A stretch of 64,000 nt of DNA from Pomphorhynchus laevis (GCA_012934845.2 WNNJ02003012.1:215495-279494), one strand, 5' to 3'. Positions 1 to 10,041 are shown, counted from the stretch's first letter. The notes: generated by a model from the letters alone, not told the origin. Program-made: numbers and translations.

Positions 1-713
1 TGAATATCATCAAGTCGAAGCTGTCCATACAATCCGACATGTAATGGCCAGGTCGAAAAGTACAACGGTACTGGAAGGCTATTGAGCTCGATTTAGCCTC
101 TCATAATAGACCAATCACGATGTGGGAATCATCTCTACCAGCTGCACTACATTCAGTAAGATCATTGCTTTGCACTTCGACGAATTGTACTCCTCATGAG
201 AGGTTCTTTCGTTTTGAGCGCAGATCTTGCACAGGGAAGGCGTTACCAACTTGGTTACTTACGCCTGGCAAAGTTCTATTAAAACAACATGTTCGCTCTA
301 GCAAATATGATCCTCAAGTACAGGTGGAATTCTTCGACGATAGACGAGAAACAACCGTATCGTTGAAGCATCTGGCTCCTTACGCTGATGATTACACACC
401 GTTTCCAGATATATCTAACGAGCCAAACTCAGAGACAACATACACACGGACTACGGAGCCAATTAAAGCGACCAATTACAATGTATCAGGAGACAAAACC
501 CAAAGCAAGCCACAGATTTATCAAAACCAGACGAAACGGGAAGCGGACAAGACAGTGAGTGAACCAAAACATTCTGATGACTATCAACAAACAATGGTCA
601 GCGAACCGGTCAGAAATCAACAACGTCCACGGGTCTGGCGTAGCCAACGCTTACGTAAAATGCCAAGCCGTTTCAACGATTACATAGTGGATGAAGATGA
701 TATGACATTATAA
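1..713 (+). pseudogene. Ty3/gypsy-type integrase, C-terminal fragment
   Basis: The reading begins upstream of the window. It contains the end of an integrase core (NGQVEKYNG at about 45-72, where the E would be the third catalytic acidic residue) and then a long C-terminal region from 120 to the stop at 713. Typical gypsy features follow: LPAALHSVRSLLCTSTN, a T-P-H-E-R-F-F motif, PTWLLTPGKVLLKQHVR, and a beta-barrel-like segment ending TVSLKHLAPY. The tail is basic and hydrophilic. Near 70 a one-base change breaks the frame between the core and the tail, so this copy is probably dead. The gag, protease and RT parts are outside the window. The DNA just after the stop recurs inverted at 14843-14888, which suggests it is the start of the 3' non-coding or LTR part. 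The family assignment is strong; the exact clade is not resolved. Confidence 0.8.
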
Positions 714-999
714 CTATAAACGTTTTGTTTGTTCTAGATTGTCAAATAAAACCATCTTTTGGTTTACGTCAGTAGCATGATCACTTGAACCGATTGGAGG
801 ACCGTACTTAATATTCCCAATAGCATTCCTCTTGACAGTAAGACAAATGTCGAACAAATAAGACTTATCCTTTCTATATCGCGTATGCTCATGGACATGC
901 TGAAATAAGTTTAAAGTATTGATAACTTTTAAGAGTTCTCAAGAACCATGATTACATATACTAATGAGAACATAATCCTTCCAGTTTACTTTTGGCATA

Positions 1000-1415
1000 T
1001 TAGTCTCCTACGATAATCAAATGTCCATCTTTAGATATTTTTACATGACTAAGCAGAAAGGATTGAATAGAGGCAGTTGGCGAACACGGAGGTCGGTAAA
1101 ATATATCGAACGTTAGGTCCCTAATCCCTGGGTTAATAGATACCCACAAATAATCACATTCAGACGACGAATTACTAGATTCGACCATTTTTACAGATAA
1201 TGAGTCTCTTATATAAAGAGCAACACCACCTTGCCACATTGTCTATCCCTAAGAATGAGAGTATATCCCTCGATACTTATTTCAGAACCAAGTATGTATA
1301 TACTTAGCCAGGTATCAGTGAGAGCTATTATATCGTAACGCGTCTTCGACAAACGCACCGTCAATTCATCTAATTTATGGTGAATGCTAAGTATGTTTGT
1401 GTAAAGTATGCGCAA
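1000..1415 (-). pseudogene. LINE apurinic-type endonuclease fragment
   Basis: Two overlapping minus-strand frames (1415-1209, then 1239-1000) together resemble the N-terminal half of a non-LTR retrotransposon endonuclease. The first has IHHKLDELTVRL followed by YDIIALTDTWLS, matching the 'DIIALTETWL' motif that carries a metal-binding acidic residue (here T-D-T-W). The second has GGVALYIRDSLS, then FDIFYRPPCSP and LIIVGD, the usual 'GGVAIYI... YRPP... GDFN' series. A frameshift near 1225 separates them and the RT part is missing. For a minus-strand element the RT should lie at lower coordinates, so the RT at 1442-2651 belongs to another insertion. Confidence 0.72.
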
Positions 1416-1441
1416 ATTGGGGAAGATGTTCGTAGACTGAA

Positions 1442-2651
1442 CTACGCAGGAGCAACCCCGTAGTAACAGAGGTATAATTTTTCGGATAAAAAACCTAGAG
1501 GGATCTTATATGTGGTGCGACACAGAGTAAACGAAGAACATCCTTGCACACTTCTGAAAGTTTGGAACGGATCAAAGCGTGTGAGATAAGCTAATTTCGA
1601 AAACGAAACCTTGCGAGAGAAGCAAAAGAAGAATTTAAGGAAATTCCATTTTATTCTATCAATTTGCTCGAAATTCCGAATAGATAAATTTTGCCAAATA
1701 GTCGATAACCCATATGGAACCTTTGGAAGAAACATAATTTGATTATATTTCATGGCTGTAAGATAGTTTCTTGAACGTAAAAGATTGACCGTACTCATGC
1801 AAGAAGCAACCTTACAAGCAATTATATCAAAATGATTAGTAAATCTGTCCACTTAGAGGACAGATTAAAGCCAAGATAGCAGAATTGCTTACATTTGCAT
1901 ATTTATACCGTCATAGGTAAAAACATCATTTCGTGTTAACCTACCACCCCCTAGGAATTTTAACACTTTTGTTCAAAGTATTAAAATACTAGATTAACCT
2001 GCAAACCATTTTCGCTAGATTAACCTGCAAACCATTCGCCATACGATACAGTGTGAGCCTAACTAATGCTGAACTCACATCACCTATTTTTGACGTATAT
2101 ATAACCAGATCATCTGCATATAAAATACAATAAGAGTTAGTTTCACTTATACATGATGACAGATCATATACAAGTAGACTGGACAAAAGTGGGCTTTGAG
2201 GGTCACCCTAAGGAACGCCCTTAATTTGTTGAAAGTAATCTGAACATTTTATTCCATCAAAGAATCGGACAATGTGATGAGAGATAACCTGATGTAGTAC
2301 ATGTATGATATAGCCCTTTAGGCTAAGTGAGGCTATTAATTTTCGGAGAAGCAAGTCTCTGTCAATGCAATCGAATGCTTTTGTAAAATCTACGAAGACA
2401 ACGTACAAAGGAGGGCGATTTGAACTAGATTCTTGAACAGCGTTTTTTAAGATAGAGACAGCACTTGTGGTAGAGAAACCTTGTCGAAAATCATGTTGCT
2501 CGATTGGGAGAAAGTTTGATACATATACTGCAAGTCTACGGCTCTTTATGGTAGCAAATAACTTATATAGTTGACTTAGTATTACGATACTTCTGTAATT
2601 ATTTAGATTTCGAGGATCATTACCACCTTTAAAAAGTATTTTTAGAATCAC
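1442..2651 (-). pseudogene. LINE reverse transcriptase fragment (family C-like)
   Basis: The RT is read from 2651 downwards in several frames. 2651-2208 holds the fingers and palm: NLNNYRSIVILSQLYKLF, FRQGFSTTSAV and VDFTKAFDCIDRDLLL, where VDFTKAFD is motif A with the catalytic Asp. 2186-1989 holds CILYADDLVIYTS, the YADD catalytic motif. 1852-1442 holds the C-terminal region, with FEQIDRIKWNFLK, which is also present in the fragment at 41.5 kb. Breaks near 2200 and between 1989 and 1852 make it a pseudogene. No 3' tail is visible at the left end. The element is probably in the Jockey/CR1-type RT range, but I cannot fix the clade. Confidence 0.8.
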
Positions 2652-2743
2652 CTTCTTCGATACGGGAAAAAATCTCCTATCAAGACTCGATTAAATAACA
2701 TCACAAGAAAATAAATTGAGACTGACCAAATACCTTTAAAAAA

Positions 2744-3560
2744 ACGATTTATTTTAACGTGGCAAATGCGTGCAAGCGCACGCTTACATGACCACAACAA
2801 AACAAGACTGTGAATCAGGTGTCGAGAAGGTGTGAACGGAGGAGGTGTTTGAATGTGATAAAGGAGGGAGCGCGGCGGACGTCGAGAGGAAGTTGATTCC
2901 AGGCGAGTGAGGCGGCGACGAGGAAGGATCGGAGACCGTAGTTGTTGGAGTAATTAGGAACGTGGAGTAAGAGGGTATGACAGGAACGAAACGATAGCGA
3001 GGTGGGGCGAGTATCGTCTAAGAAAGGAAGGTTGATGAACGATGGGGAGCCGACAGCGATGAGACGAAAAGTAACGAGAAGAAGGCGGAGTTTGATGCGG
3101 ATGTGGATGGTGGGCCAGGAGAGTTGGGCAAGATATGTGGATGTGTGGTCGAAGCGACAGAGACGAAAGAGCACTCGAACGGCGGTGTTGATTATTCGTT
3201 GTAGGGGTAGGATGATGGATTTTGGAGAATTGGCGAAAAGGCTAAGGCAGTAATCGATTTTAGGGAAAAGAAGCGATGAAAGAAGAGACATACAAGAACG
3301 GAAGTCGATAAGGGGGCGGATACGGCGGATGTCACGGAGAATTAAGTTAGACGAGCGGACCTTGTCACGGACGAAGGGTTTAAGGGAAAGGTGATCATCG
3401 AAATGGAAGCCTAAGAAAGTGAGATTGTGGACTATAGGGATGATCGATGAGGCAAAAGAAACAATGGGAGGAGATATGTTTGGTTTACGGGGAGGATCCA
3501 CATTATTTTGGACTTTTCGGGGTTTAGAACGAGATGGAGATTGGAGAGACGTTTGTAGAT
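2744..3560 (-). mobile_element. 5'-truncated LINE, family B, 3' third
   Basis: A single minus-strand frame (about 3540-2815) encodes the RT thumb and C-terminal part: FASSIIPIVHNLTFLGFHFD, LSLKPFVRDKVRSSNLIL, a leucine/arginine-rich segment and a final RSHLLDT. It closely parallels the 3' end of the full-length family A copy at 3571-7836 but differs at many residues, hence a sister family. Below the stop lies a short 3' UTR with a hairpin at 2768-2783 (GCGTGC/GCACGC arms) and then the 3' end near 2744. The upstream RT motifs are missing, as expected from incomplete reverse transcription. It abuts the A/T tail of family A at about 3560-3571. Confidence 0.85.
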
Positions 3561-3639
3561 AATAATAATACAAATTTATTTAATGTGGCAAATGCGTACA
3601 AGCTGTACGCTTACAAGTCCACAAACAAAAATGAGAAAG

Positions 3640-5928
3640 TCAAGCAGTTAAATTGTTCAGATGGGATCGGATTTGTCGTTTGAAGCACTGCAGGGAAGTT
3701 GATTGGCGTATATGAATGGGCAGATGATTCCACGATAGAGGAGCAGCCACCAGGAAGGAGCGGAGTCCAAAGGAGGTAGAGTAGTTTGGGACATGTAAAA
3801 GAAGGGAATTACAGGAACGCAAGGAACAGTAAACAGGACGGGAATTATCAAGAAAAGGAAGGTTGAGAAATGAAGGGGTATGAAAAGTTACAAGGCGGAA
3901 AGCAACGATAAGAAGACGAATTTGAACACGACAATAAATTGTAGGCAAATCGAGAGAAGCAAGATGGTAGGATGTGTGATCAAAACGACGAAGACGGAGG
4001 AGAATTCGGACAGCTGCGTTGACGATGCGTTGTAGGGGAAGAAGAGTGGATTTAGGTGAGTTGGAAAATAGACTAAGACAATAATCGAGTCTAGAAAAAA
4101 GGAGAGATGATATGAGAGTCATACAAGAAGGGAAATCGATCAATCTACGAACTTGACGGAGGTTGCGGAGTATCAAGGTAGATGAGCGTACTTTATCTCT
4201 AACGAAAGGTTTAAGTGAAAGTCGGTTGTCAAAATGAAAGCCTAGGAAAACGAGATTATCAACGATAGGAAGAATTGTAGAATTTAATGATACGGAGGGA
4301 GGTTCGAAGCCGAGGCGTCGAGGTAGGATCCACATAATTTTGGATTTATCAGGATTCAGAGAAAGGCGAAGGGAAGAAAGATGATTGGAAATTGAGACAA
4401 GACAGTCGGAAGCAGAAACACTAAGATCGCGAATACGATAAACAGGTGCATGAGCATAGATGAGAATGTCATCAGCATATTGCATAACATGGAAGTTAAA
4501 TTTATGAGAAATCGAAGACAAATCACCAAGAAGAAGAGAGAAAAGTATAGGGCCTAATACGGAGCCTTGCGGAACACCGGACGGAATGGACGAAGGATGG
4601 GAGAGAGAAGAGTTAGAATATACGCGAAATGTACGGTTTGATAGATATGAAGAAAACCATGATACAGTGGGTAAAGAGAAGCCATAATCATGACGAAGGC
4701 GATGGAGAAGAATCGAGTGATCGACGATGTCAAAAGCAGACGATAGATCAAGAGAAACTATGACACTACATAATTTATGATCGCGCGATATGAGTAAGTC
4801 GTTATAAACTTTAAGACATGCAATTTCGGTAGAGTAATTAGAGCGAAAAGCGGCTTGGAAGGGAGGAAATAAGTTAGAGGAATAGAGATATGTATTAACT
4901 TGCTTAAGAACGAGACGCTCAAGGAGTTTAGAGAGGGTTGGGAGAAGTGAGATTGGACGGTACGAAGATGGTAGTGAAGAGTCGAGAGATTGCTTTTTGA
5001 TGATAGGACGAACAGTGGCGCATTTCCAGATGGAAGGAAATGTACAGCTACGGATGGACGAGTTGAACAATGTGGTTAGGAAGGGTAAGATAAAAGTGCA
5101 GATATTTTTAAGTAAGTGAGTGGGAATTGGGTCAGAAGGAGAGGTTTTATTAGGTAATGACAGCAGAACCGAAGAAACTTCATCAGACGAAACGGGAAGA
5201 AGGTGGAATAGTTCTGGGAGGGAAGTATTTAAAGATAAGAGTGGGTACAAGGGGGCTATGGGTAGTAGGGAAAGTAAATTAGATAGCTTAGTTTGTAGAT
5301 AAGAAGAAAATTCATCAGGATTTATATTACAAGGGGTAGATGATCGTGAAAGAATTGAGTTTAAGATTTTCCAATGAGATTTAGAGTTGGAAGATGACTC
5401 GAGTTGATTTTGCCAAAAAGAGAGTACGTTTAGTACGTATAAGAATGAGATGTGAACGGCGTTGAGAAAAGTAGGAATCACGAAGATTTGGAGTGAGTGA
5501 GTTGGGTGAACGTTTAAGAAAGCGTTTATACATACGAAAAGAGTGACGGAGTCGACGCTTAGAAAAACTACAGTCAGAATCGAACCAGGGAGCATGGCGC
5601 AAGCGCTGGGAACGTCGAAGTCGACTAGGTAGAAGGTTATTGAGGATCGACGTAAGTTCAGAATCAAACAGAATGCAGAGATCATCGGGAGAGAGATAGT
5701 TAAGAGGAAGTGAAAAGAGTGAAGAATTGAGTAAGGCTGTGCAGAGAATAGGGATATCGAGAAGCTTCCAGGGTCGACTTGGTGTAGATAATGGTAAAGG
5801 CGGAGAAGGAGGATGGGGACGAGTAAGAGTAAGAGTGACAAGGAAATGATCGGACAAACCAGGATCAGTAATTGACAAGGAGGTATAGTCATTGAAGCAG
5901 TTAGGAACAGCAATGATGTCGAGAGCAC
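3640..5928 (-). CDS. LINE family A ORF2, reverse transcriptase domain
   Basis: Only the part below about 5440 is in the sense frame; the first ~165 residues of this open frame (5928 to ~5440) overlap the endonuclease out of frame. The domain then runs to TAA at 3640: SDEVSSVLLSLPNKTSPSDP, SSYRPISLLPTLSKLLERL, AAFRSNYSTEIACL, VSLDLSSAFDIVDH (motif A Asp), IPSGVPQGSVLGPILFSLLL (motif B), VMQYADDILIYAH (YADD), LNPDKSKIMWILP and then the long thumb/C-terminal region ending RSHLNNL. No in-frame stop occurs in 600 residues, so decay is recent. It is polymerase-competent by motif inspection only. Confidence 0.88.
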   Translation of the reverse strand: MLSTSLLFLTASMTIPPCQLLILVCPIISLSLLLLLVPILLLRLYHYLHQVDPGSFSISLFSAQPYSILHSFHFLLTISLPMISAFCLILNLRRSSITFYLVDFDVPSACAMLPGSILTVVFLSVDSVTLFVCINAFLNVHPTHSLQIFVIPTFLNAVHISFLYVLNVLSFWQNQLESSSNSKSHWKILNSILSRSSTPCNINPDEFSSYLQTKLSNLLSLLPIAPLYPLLSLNTSLPELFHLLPVSSDEVSSVLLSLPNKTSPSDPIPTHLLKNICTFILPFLTTLFNSSIRSCTFPSIWKCATVRPIIKKQSLDSSLPSSYRPISLLPTLSKLLERLVLKQVNTYLYSSNLFPPFQAAFRSNYSTEIACLKVYNDLLISRDHKLCSVIVSLDLSSAFDIVDHSILLHRLRHDYGFSLPTVSWFSSYLSNRTFRVYSNSSLSHPSSIPSGVPQGSVLGPILFSLLLGDLSSISHKFNFHVMQYADDILIYAHAPVYRIRDLSVSASDCLVSISNHLSSLRLSLNPDKSKIMWILPRRLGFEPPSVSLNSTILPIVDNLVFLGFHFDNRLSLKPFVRDKVRSSTLILRNLRQVRRLIDFPSCMTLISSLLFSRLDYCLSLFSNSPKSTLLPLQRIVNAAVRILLRLRRFDHTSYHLASLDLPTIYCRVQIRLLIVAFRLVTFHTPSFLNLPFLDNSRPVYCSLRSCNSLLLHVPNYSTSFGLRSFLVAAPLSWNHLPIHIRQSTSLQCFKRQIRSHLNNLTA

Positions 5929-6550
5929 CGCCGAGAATATGAGTTGGGCTTGTTGAAAGTAATTTATAGTTAAAATCAGAAAAAAGATTAGTTAAAGTGA
6001 TAGAGTCAGAGTCAGACGGGCGATCAAGACGAATGTTAAAATCACCGAGAACAAAAGAAGGAGTATAAGACAATGAACAGTGAGACATTAGATCTGCAAG
6101 GTCGTTAAAGAAGATACGTGATGGGGCAACTGAACCTGGACGGTATACAATCACAAGTTCCAGAGGGAAAGGCGTTGATAATCTGCATATGAGTAATTCG
6201 AACGAGGTGTAACGGATGTTAACGTTGATTTTACGTAAAGACATTGGGTGACGAGCAATGGCAACAATACCGCCATGGTTAGACGCAGTAGATGTATGAG
6301 ATGTAATTTGACGAGCTGATTCAACTAGAGAACAACCAGAGCGACATAGACGACGAATAGCAAGATCGTTGGAGTCAGTGTGCCAGGATTCGGTAATGCA
6401 GAGAATATCGATAGATAATTGATCGAAGATATCGAGAAGCATATCAGCTTTATGAAGAATGGAGCGAGTATTGAATAGACTAAGACGAAAAGTATGCTTA
6501 GGAGCGAGATCGACTAGCGAAGAAGACAAGGGGGAGAGATGGGACGCCAT
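5381..6550 (-). CDS. LINE family A ORF2, endonuclease domain
   Basis: The frame starts with MASHLSPLSSSLVDLAPKH at 6550. The order of motifs is that of an APE-type LINE endonuclease: LFNTRSILHKADMLLDIF (residues about 24-41), SIDILCITESWHTDSND with the catalytic-type E in T-E-S-W, NHGGIVAIAR, VIVYRPGS, FVLGDFNIRLD (GDFN), ALDIIAVPN and LSDHFLVTLTL (the SDH triad near residue 235). A linker rich in Arg follows. The frame ends at 5381, but sense similarity passes into the overlapping RT frame at about 5400-5430, so one frameshift, natural or decay, separates the two domains. All recognisable catalytic motifs are present. It would nick target DNA to prime reverse transcription. Confidence 0.85.
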   Translation of the reverse strand: MASHLSPLSSSLVDLAPKHTFRLSLFNTRSILHKADMLLDIFDQLSIDILCITESWHTDSNDLAIRRLCRSGCSLVESARQITSHTSTASNHGGIVAIARHPMSLRKINVNIRYTSFELLICRLSTPFPLELVIVYRPGSVAPSRIFFNDLADLMSHCSLSYTPSFVLGDFNIRLDRPSDSDSITLTNLFSDFNYKLLSTSPTHILGGALDIIAVPNCFNDYTSLSITDPGLSDHFLVTLTLTRPHPPSPPLPLSTPSRPWKLLDIPILCTALLNSSLFSLPLNYLSPDDLCILFDSELTSILNNLLPSRLRRSQRLRHAPWFDSDCSFSKRRLRHSFRMYKRFLKRSPNSLTPNLRDSYFSQRRSHLILIRTKRTLFLAKSTRVIFQL

Positions 6551-6559
6551 CGAATTTTT

Positions 6560-7836
6560 GGCCTTGTGTGAAGAACGTGAAAATTTCCGTTGATTTTACG
6601 TATAGATAAGGATGACTCGCCGTTTGTTTCACGTCGATGTTTTTCAATGCGAGCTAAATTGAGCTGGGCAATATCAGAAGGGGAGCGGTCAGGAAAGATA
6701 CGGCAAGTAGATGAAGTGGTAAGAAGTTTAAAACGTTGGGAGAGTACCGAAGAGGCATGTGAACTATGTCGGAAAACGATTTTTAAGAGTGGAGGACTGA
6801 GATGATTTGATTTAGTGGATTTGTTTAAACGAATAAAGGATATAGGAGCGATATTATTGAAGAGTGATGGGTTATCATCAGGAAGAATGGTTGCTAGGAT
6901 AGACCTGAAAGCAGATACATCATCATCGAGGCGAGATTGTGGAGAAGCAGATTCGGAAAGCTTTAAGTTTGATATGATTATACAGCGATCGCGCGAAGGA
7001 AAACGATTTCGTGGAAGTGGTGGACGGACAGAGCTGGTGGAGTCGAGGTAGATGAGCAGATAGAAGTGGAAATGACAGGGGTGCTTGATAAAGAATTAAT
7101 ATTGGTTGGAGCAAGTGTGACAGGAGCGGGGTGTTGAATCGGTTGATCAGAGGTGTGACTGGATATGATTTTAAATGAAGGATGTAACTTATTGGGAAGT
7201 GTTACGTGGGAGGTAGAGTAAGGAGAATTAAAATAGGTTGGGGCATGAGTGACAGGAATGGAGTGTTGAATTAGTTGATCGGAAATGTTACTGGAAATGA
7301 TTTTGATGGAAGGGTGTAAATTATTGAGAGGTGATACAGGGGGGTCGAGTAAGGAGTTCGTGAGGAGAATAAAGAAGTTTGAGATTTATTTAGATTGGGG
7401 GAGGAATAGGAAAGAGGAGGTACGAGATGAAAAGCTTTACCGTTAGCATTGTTAGAATGAGAAAGATTAATGGAAGTTTGGTACGTAGTTGAACGAGGAG
7501 TGTGTGAGAGAGTAGGTTCAATAATGGGATTATATGATGCGAAGTCAGGTGTTGATGCGAGGGAAACATCTAAAACAGCATTGGTCTGAGTGGTAGTGTG
7601 TGATACAGGAGTAGATGAGCAGGATAACTGTAGTAGTCGTACTGATGTACAAAAACCGCAAGTGAAATGTTTAAGTTTATACACTGAGTGGTCGGATATT
7701 TTAACACGAACAAGTGTCCATACATCGCAATCTTTGGAATCGCATCCAACTTCAAAGCTGGTATAACCATCATTGCATTTAGATGTGGAAGATTGTTGAT
7801 CAGGAACAGGGATCTGAGATCGCGCTTTTTAGGCAT
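6560..7836 (-). pseudogene. LINE family A ORF1, PHD-finger-like, frameshifted
   Basis: ORF1 starts at the ATG at 7836 (MPKKRDLRS). After a frame change near 7805, a cysteine-rich block appears with the spacing C-x11-C-x4-C-x2-W and a terminal C-x2-C (FTCGFC, about 7657-7640). This resembles the end of a PHD finger, with the conserved Trp before the last Cys pair. The middle His-Cys pair seems lost. A Ser/Thr/Pro/Asn-rich region follows to about 7270, then more broken frames to just above the ORF2 start at 6550. In related LINEs ORF1 binds the element's RNA; here no single intact frame remains. The call rests on the Cys pattern and the position upstream of ORF2. Confidence 0.55.
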
Positions 7837-7880
7837 GACCTTTTATCGATAGATTGAGCTCAATCCGCGAGCGTAGCGAG

Positions 7881-8080
7881 CGGAACTGACAGGAATAATC
7901 TGGAACTGACAGGAATAATCTGGAACTGACAGGAATAATCTGGAACTGACAGGAATAATCTGGATCTGACAGGAATAATCTGGAACTGACAGGAATAATC
8001 TGGAACTGACAGGAATAATCTGGAACTGACAGGAATAATCTGGAACTGACAGGAATAATCTGGAACTGACAGGAATAATT
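7881..8080. repeat. 20-bp minisatellite, ten units
   Basis: A 20-base unit (ggaactgacaggaataatct) is repeated head to tail ten times with no length change and almost no variation; one unit has ggatctgac. It lies between the start of family A ORF1 (7836) and the RT-derived repeat at 8100-8262. Translation of the minus strand gives an artificial periodic peptide. Spacers are absent, so it is not a CRISPR array. Confidence 0.95.
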
Positions 8081-8099
8081 GTGTAGAAGAAATAGAAGA

Positions 8100-8262
8100 A
8101 AGACAGTTGGAGGCAGAAATGCCTCCAACTAGAAATGCCTCCAACAGAAATGCCTCCAACAGAAAGACAGTTGGAGGCAGAAATGCCTCCAACTAGAAAT
8201 GCCTCCAACAGAAATGCCTCCAACAGAAATGCCTCCAAATAGAAGAAATAGAAGAAAGACAG
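8100..8262. repeat. Minisatellite grown from LINE RT coding sequence
   Basis: Units built on agaaatgcctccaac, with longer versions carrying agacagttggaggc, are repeated about eight times. The right-hand end runs without a break into family B RT. The minus-strand coding words for ISASNCLSSIS, just after YADDILIYAHAP, are exactly what has been iterated. The array therefore formed by local duplication inside the RT gene and cuts it off after the palm domain. Confidence 0.85.
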
Positions 8263-9262
8263 TTGGAGGCAGAAATGCCGATATCGTGTATGCGATGTGC
8301 GGGTGCATGAGCATAGATTAGAATGTCATCGGCGTATTGCATGACCTTAAAGGAGTAAGGTTTGATAAACGGAGATAGATAGCCAAACAGAAGAGAGAAA
8401 ACCATAGGACCTAGGACTGAACATTGTGGGACCACGCAAAAAATAGGGATGGGAGGGGAGGATGATGAATTAGAACAGACGCGAAAGGAACGGTCGGATA
8501 GGTATGAGGCGAACCATGCTACGGAGGAGGAAGAAAATCCGTAATCATAACGAAGGCGAGAAAGGAGGACGGAGTGGTCGACAATGTCGAATGCGGCGGA
8601 GAGGTCGAGGGAGATGAGAACACTATATAGAGCCTTGTCTCGAGAAATGAGTAAGTCGTTGTACACTTTTATGCATGCGATTTCTGTCGAGTGATTAGAG
8701 AGGAAAGCGGATTGGAAAGGAGGGTACAGATTGGAAGAGGAGAGATAAGCGTTGATTTGTATTAAGATGAGGCGTTCTAAGAGCTTAGAAAGAGTAGGGA
8801 GTAGCGAAATGGGACGATAGCTAGAAGGAAGGGAGGGGTCGAGCGATTGTTTTTTAAGGAGGGGACGAACGATTGCGGATTTCCAGTGTGAAGGGAAGAT
8901 ACGACTGCGGATGGATGAGTTAAACAAGGTTGTGAGAAATGGGGATATCGATGAGCATATAGATTTTAATATGTGGGTAGGCAGGGGATCGGCGGGTGAG
9001 GTTTTGTTGGGCAAGGACATGAGGACAGATGATATTTCTGTAGGTGAGACAGGGAGAAGATGAAAGAGTTCCGGAAGGATGAGGCTAGGCGGGGCAGAGT
9101 GGGATAGGATGGAGACCGGGGTGTGAGAGAGCAGCGTGGATACTTTAGTCTGGAGAAATGACGAATAATCATTAGCATTGATGTTGCACGGCGTAGAGGA
9201 ACGAGCCAGGATTGAGTTAAAAGTATGCCAGAGAGTCTTAGAGTTGAATGAAGTGATGATTT
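8262..9262 (-). pseudogene. LINE family B reverse transcriptase, 3' part lost
   Basis: A long clean minus-strand frame encodes TLWHTFNSILARSSTPCNIN, PTEISSVLMSLPNKTSPADP, SYRPISLLPTLSKLLERLIL, SAFLSNHSTEIACIKVYNDL, ISLDLSAAFDIVDHSVLL (motif A), PQCSVLGPMVFSLLFG (motif B, but with Cys where Gly is usual: VPQGS to VPQCS) and VMQYADDILIYAH. The thumb is absent, replaced by the repeat at 8100-8262. At about 9262 the frame fuses to sequence from a different LINE (DRKAVDNGG..., see 9262-9960), so a nested insertion or a template switch is likely. The changed motif B Gly argues against activity. Confidence 0.85.
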
Positions 9263-9960
9263 TAATATGTTCAACGGCTATACCACCATTGTCGACTGCC
9301 TTTCTATCAGGCTTGTGTTGTAAAAAGAATTCGATTTCATCAACTGTAAAATATACGTTCAAGTGGCTTAGCTCTCGTATAGACTTAACGATCTACTAAA
9401 AGAACTAAACTGCTTTTCATCTCCAATATTGGAATCATATAAATTACTAAAATGTTGTTTCCATTGAGAAATGAATACACTGACAATAGTAATCACTGAA
9501 CGACGACGAGGATCTAACTTCCACAGCATCAAACGTGCCTGTTCTAGTATTCTGTTATTATTGTGTGCATTTACAACCATTAAAAGCGTTCGTGTTTTCA
9601 TGTTGTATTCGTTCTTTAATTTAGCATAAAGACGCTGGTATGCTTCATCTCGCCTTAACAAGCTACGATAAGGTAGTAAGTTTACCTTTATCTCGCGCAA
9701 CTCCGGGTTTCTTAAAATCAGAGAATCTCTTCTACAAATACTCTTAATTGAACAAGCCTTTTGAATTAATTCACACTACATGTCAAAAGCACTATTAACA
9801 TCGCCAGAATATACTAAATTAAAGGCCTTCGTCATAGAATTTACAACGATTGCTTGGACATTTAACTTCCTACTTAACTGATTAAAGGAATTAGTGCAGG
9901 TGCTAAAAATCTGTTCAGAAACACATTTCAATTCCTACTAGTTGATGCTTTCCGAATGTT
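9262..9960 (-). pseudogene. LINE endonuclease-RT linker fragment (family C)
   Basis: From 9700 down to 9368 the minus strand reads REIKVNLLPYRSLLRRDEAY, KNEYNMKTRTLL and ISQWKQHFSNLYDS. This is the basic linker typical between LINE endonuclease and RT (the 'W..HF..LY' motif). Below 9362 it continues in another frame with YFTVDEIEFFLQHKP and AVDNGG, the start of an RT. Above 9700 broken frames with similar linker character reach about 9960. Family B interrupts it at about 9262. It may be the same lineage as 1442-2651. Confidence 0.65.
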
Positions 9961-10041
9961 GTACAAATGTCATCTAACGCGGGTTCTATTGCAATGTCAT
10001 TTAAGTTAGCAGACGAAATCGACGGTACTGCTACCTGTCGA

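Larger units (their letters stand above)
3571..7836 (-). mobile_element. Nearly full-length APE-type LINE, family A
   Basis: Read 7836 to 3571 on the minus strand, this shows a complete two-ORF non-LTR layout: ORF1 with a PHD-like zinc finger (degenerate), ORF2 endonuclease (6550-5381), ORF2 RT (to the stop at 3640), and a 3' UTR with a terminal hairpin at 3594-3610 followed by a short TTA-type tail. The plus-strand ORFs at 6590-7051 are antisense shadows. Only one frame change, in the endonuclease-RT overlap near 5400-5430, interrupts ORF2. Other copies of the family end with the same hairpin, at 10.07 and 20.84 kb. It is the best reference copy in the window. A PHD-bearing ORF1 is known from CR1/L2-type LINEs; I infer that superfamily. 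Confidence 0.85.

Noticed and set aside
6590-7051. Plus-strand ORFs of 71 and 78 residues
   Set aside because: They are antisense to the ORF1 region of the full-length LINE, with LINE-like codon mirror composition and no family match.
7881-8080. CRISPR-like regular repeat
   Set aside because: The 20-bp units are contiguous with no unique spacers, in a eukaryotic transposon context; it is a minisatellite.
7829-8314. Periodic minus-strand ORFs (YSCQFQIIPV..., GGISVGGIS...)
   Set aside because: These are translations of the two minisatellites in all frames.
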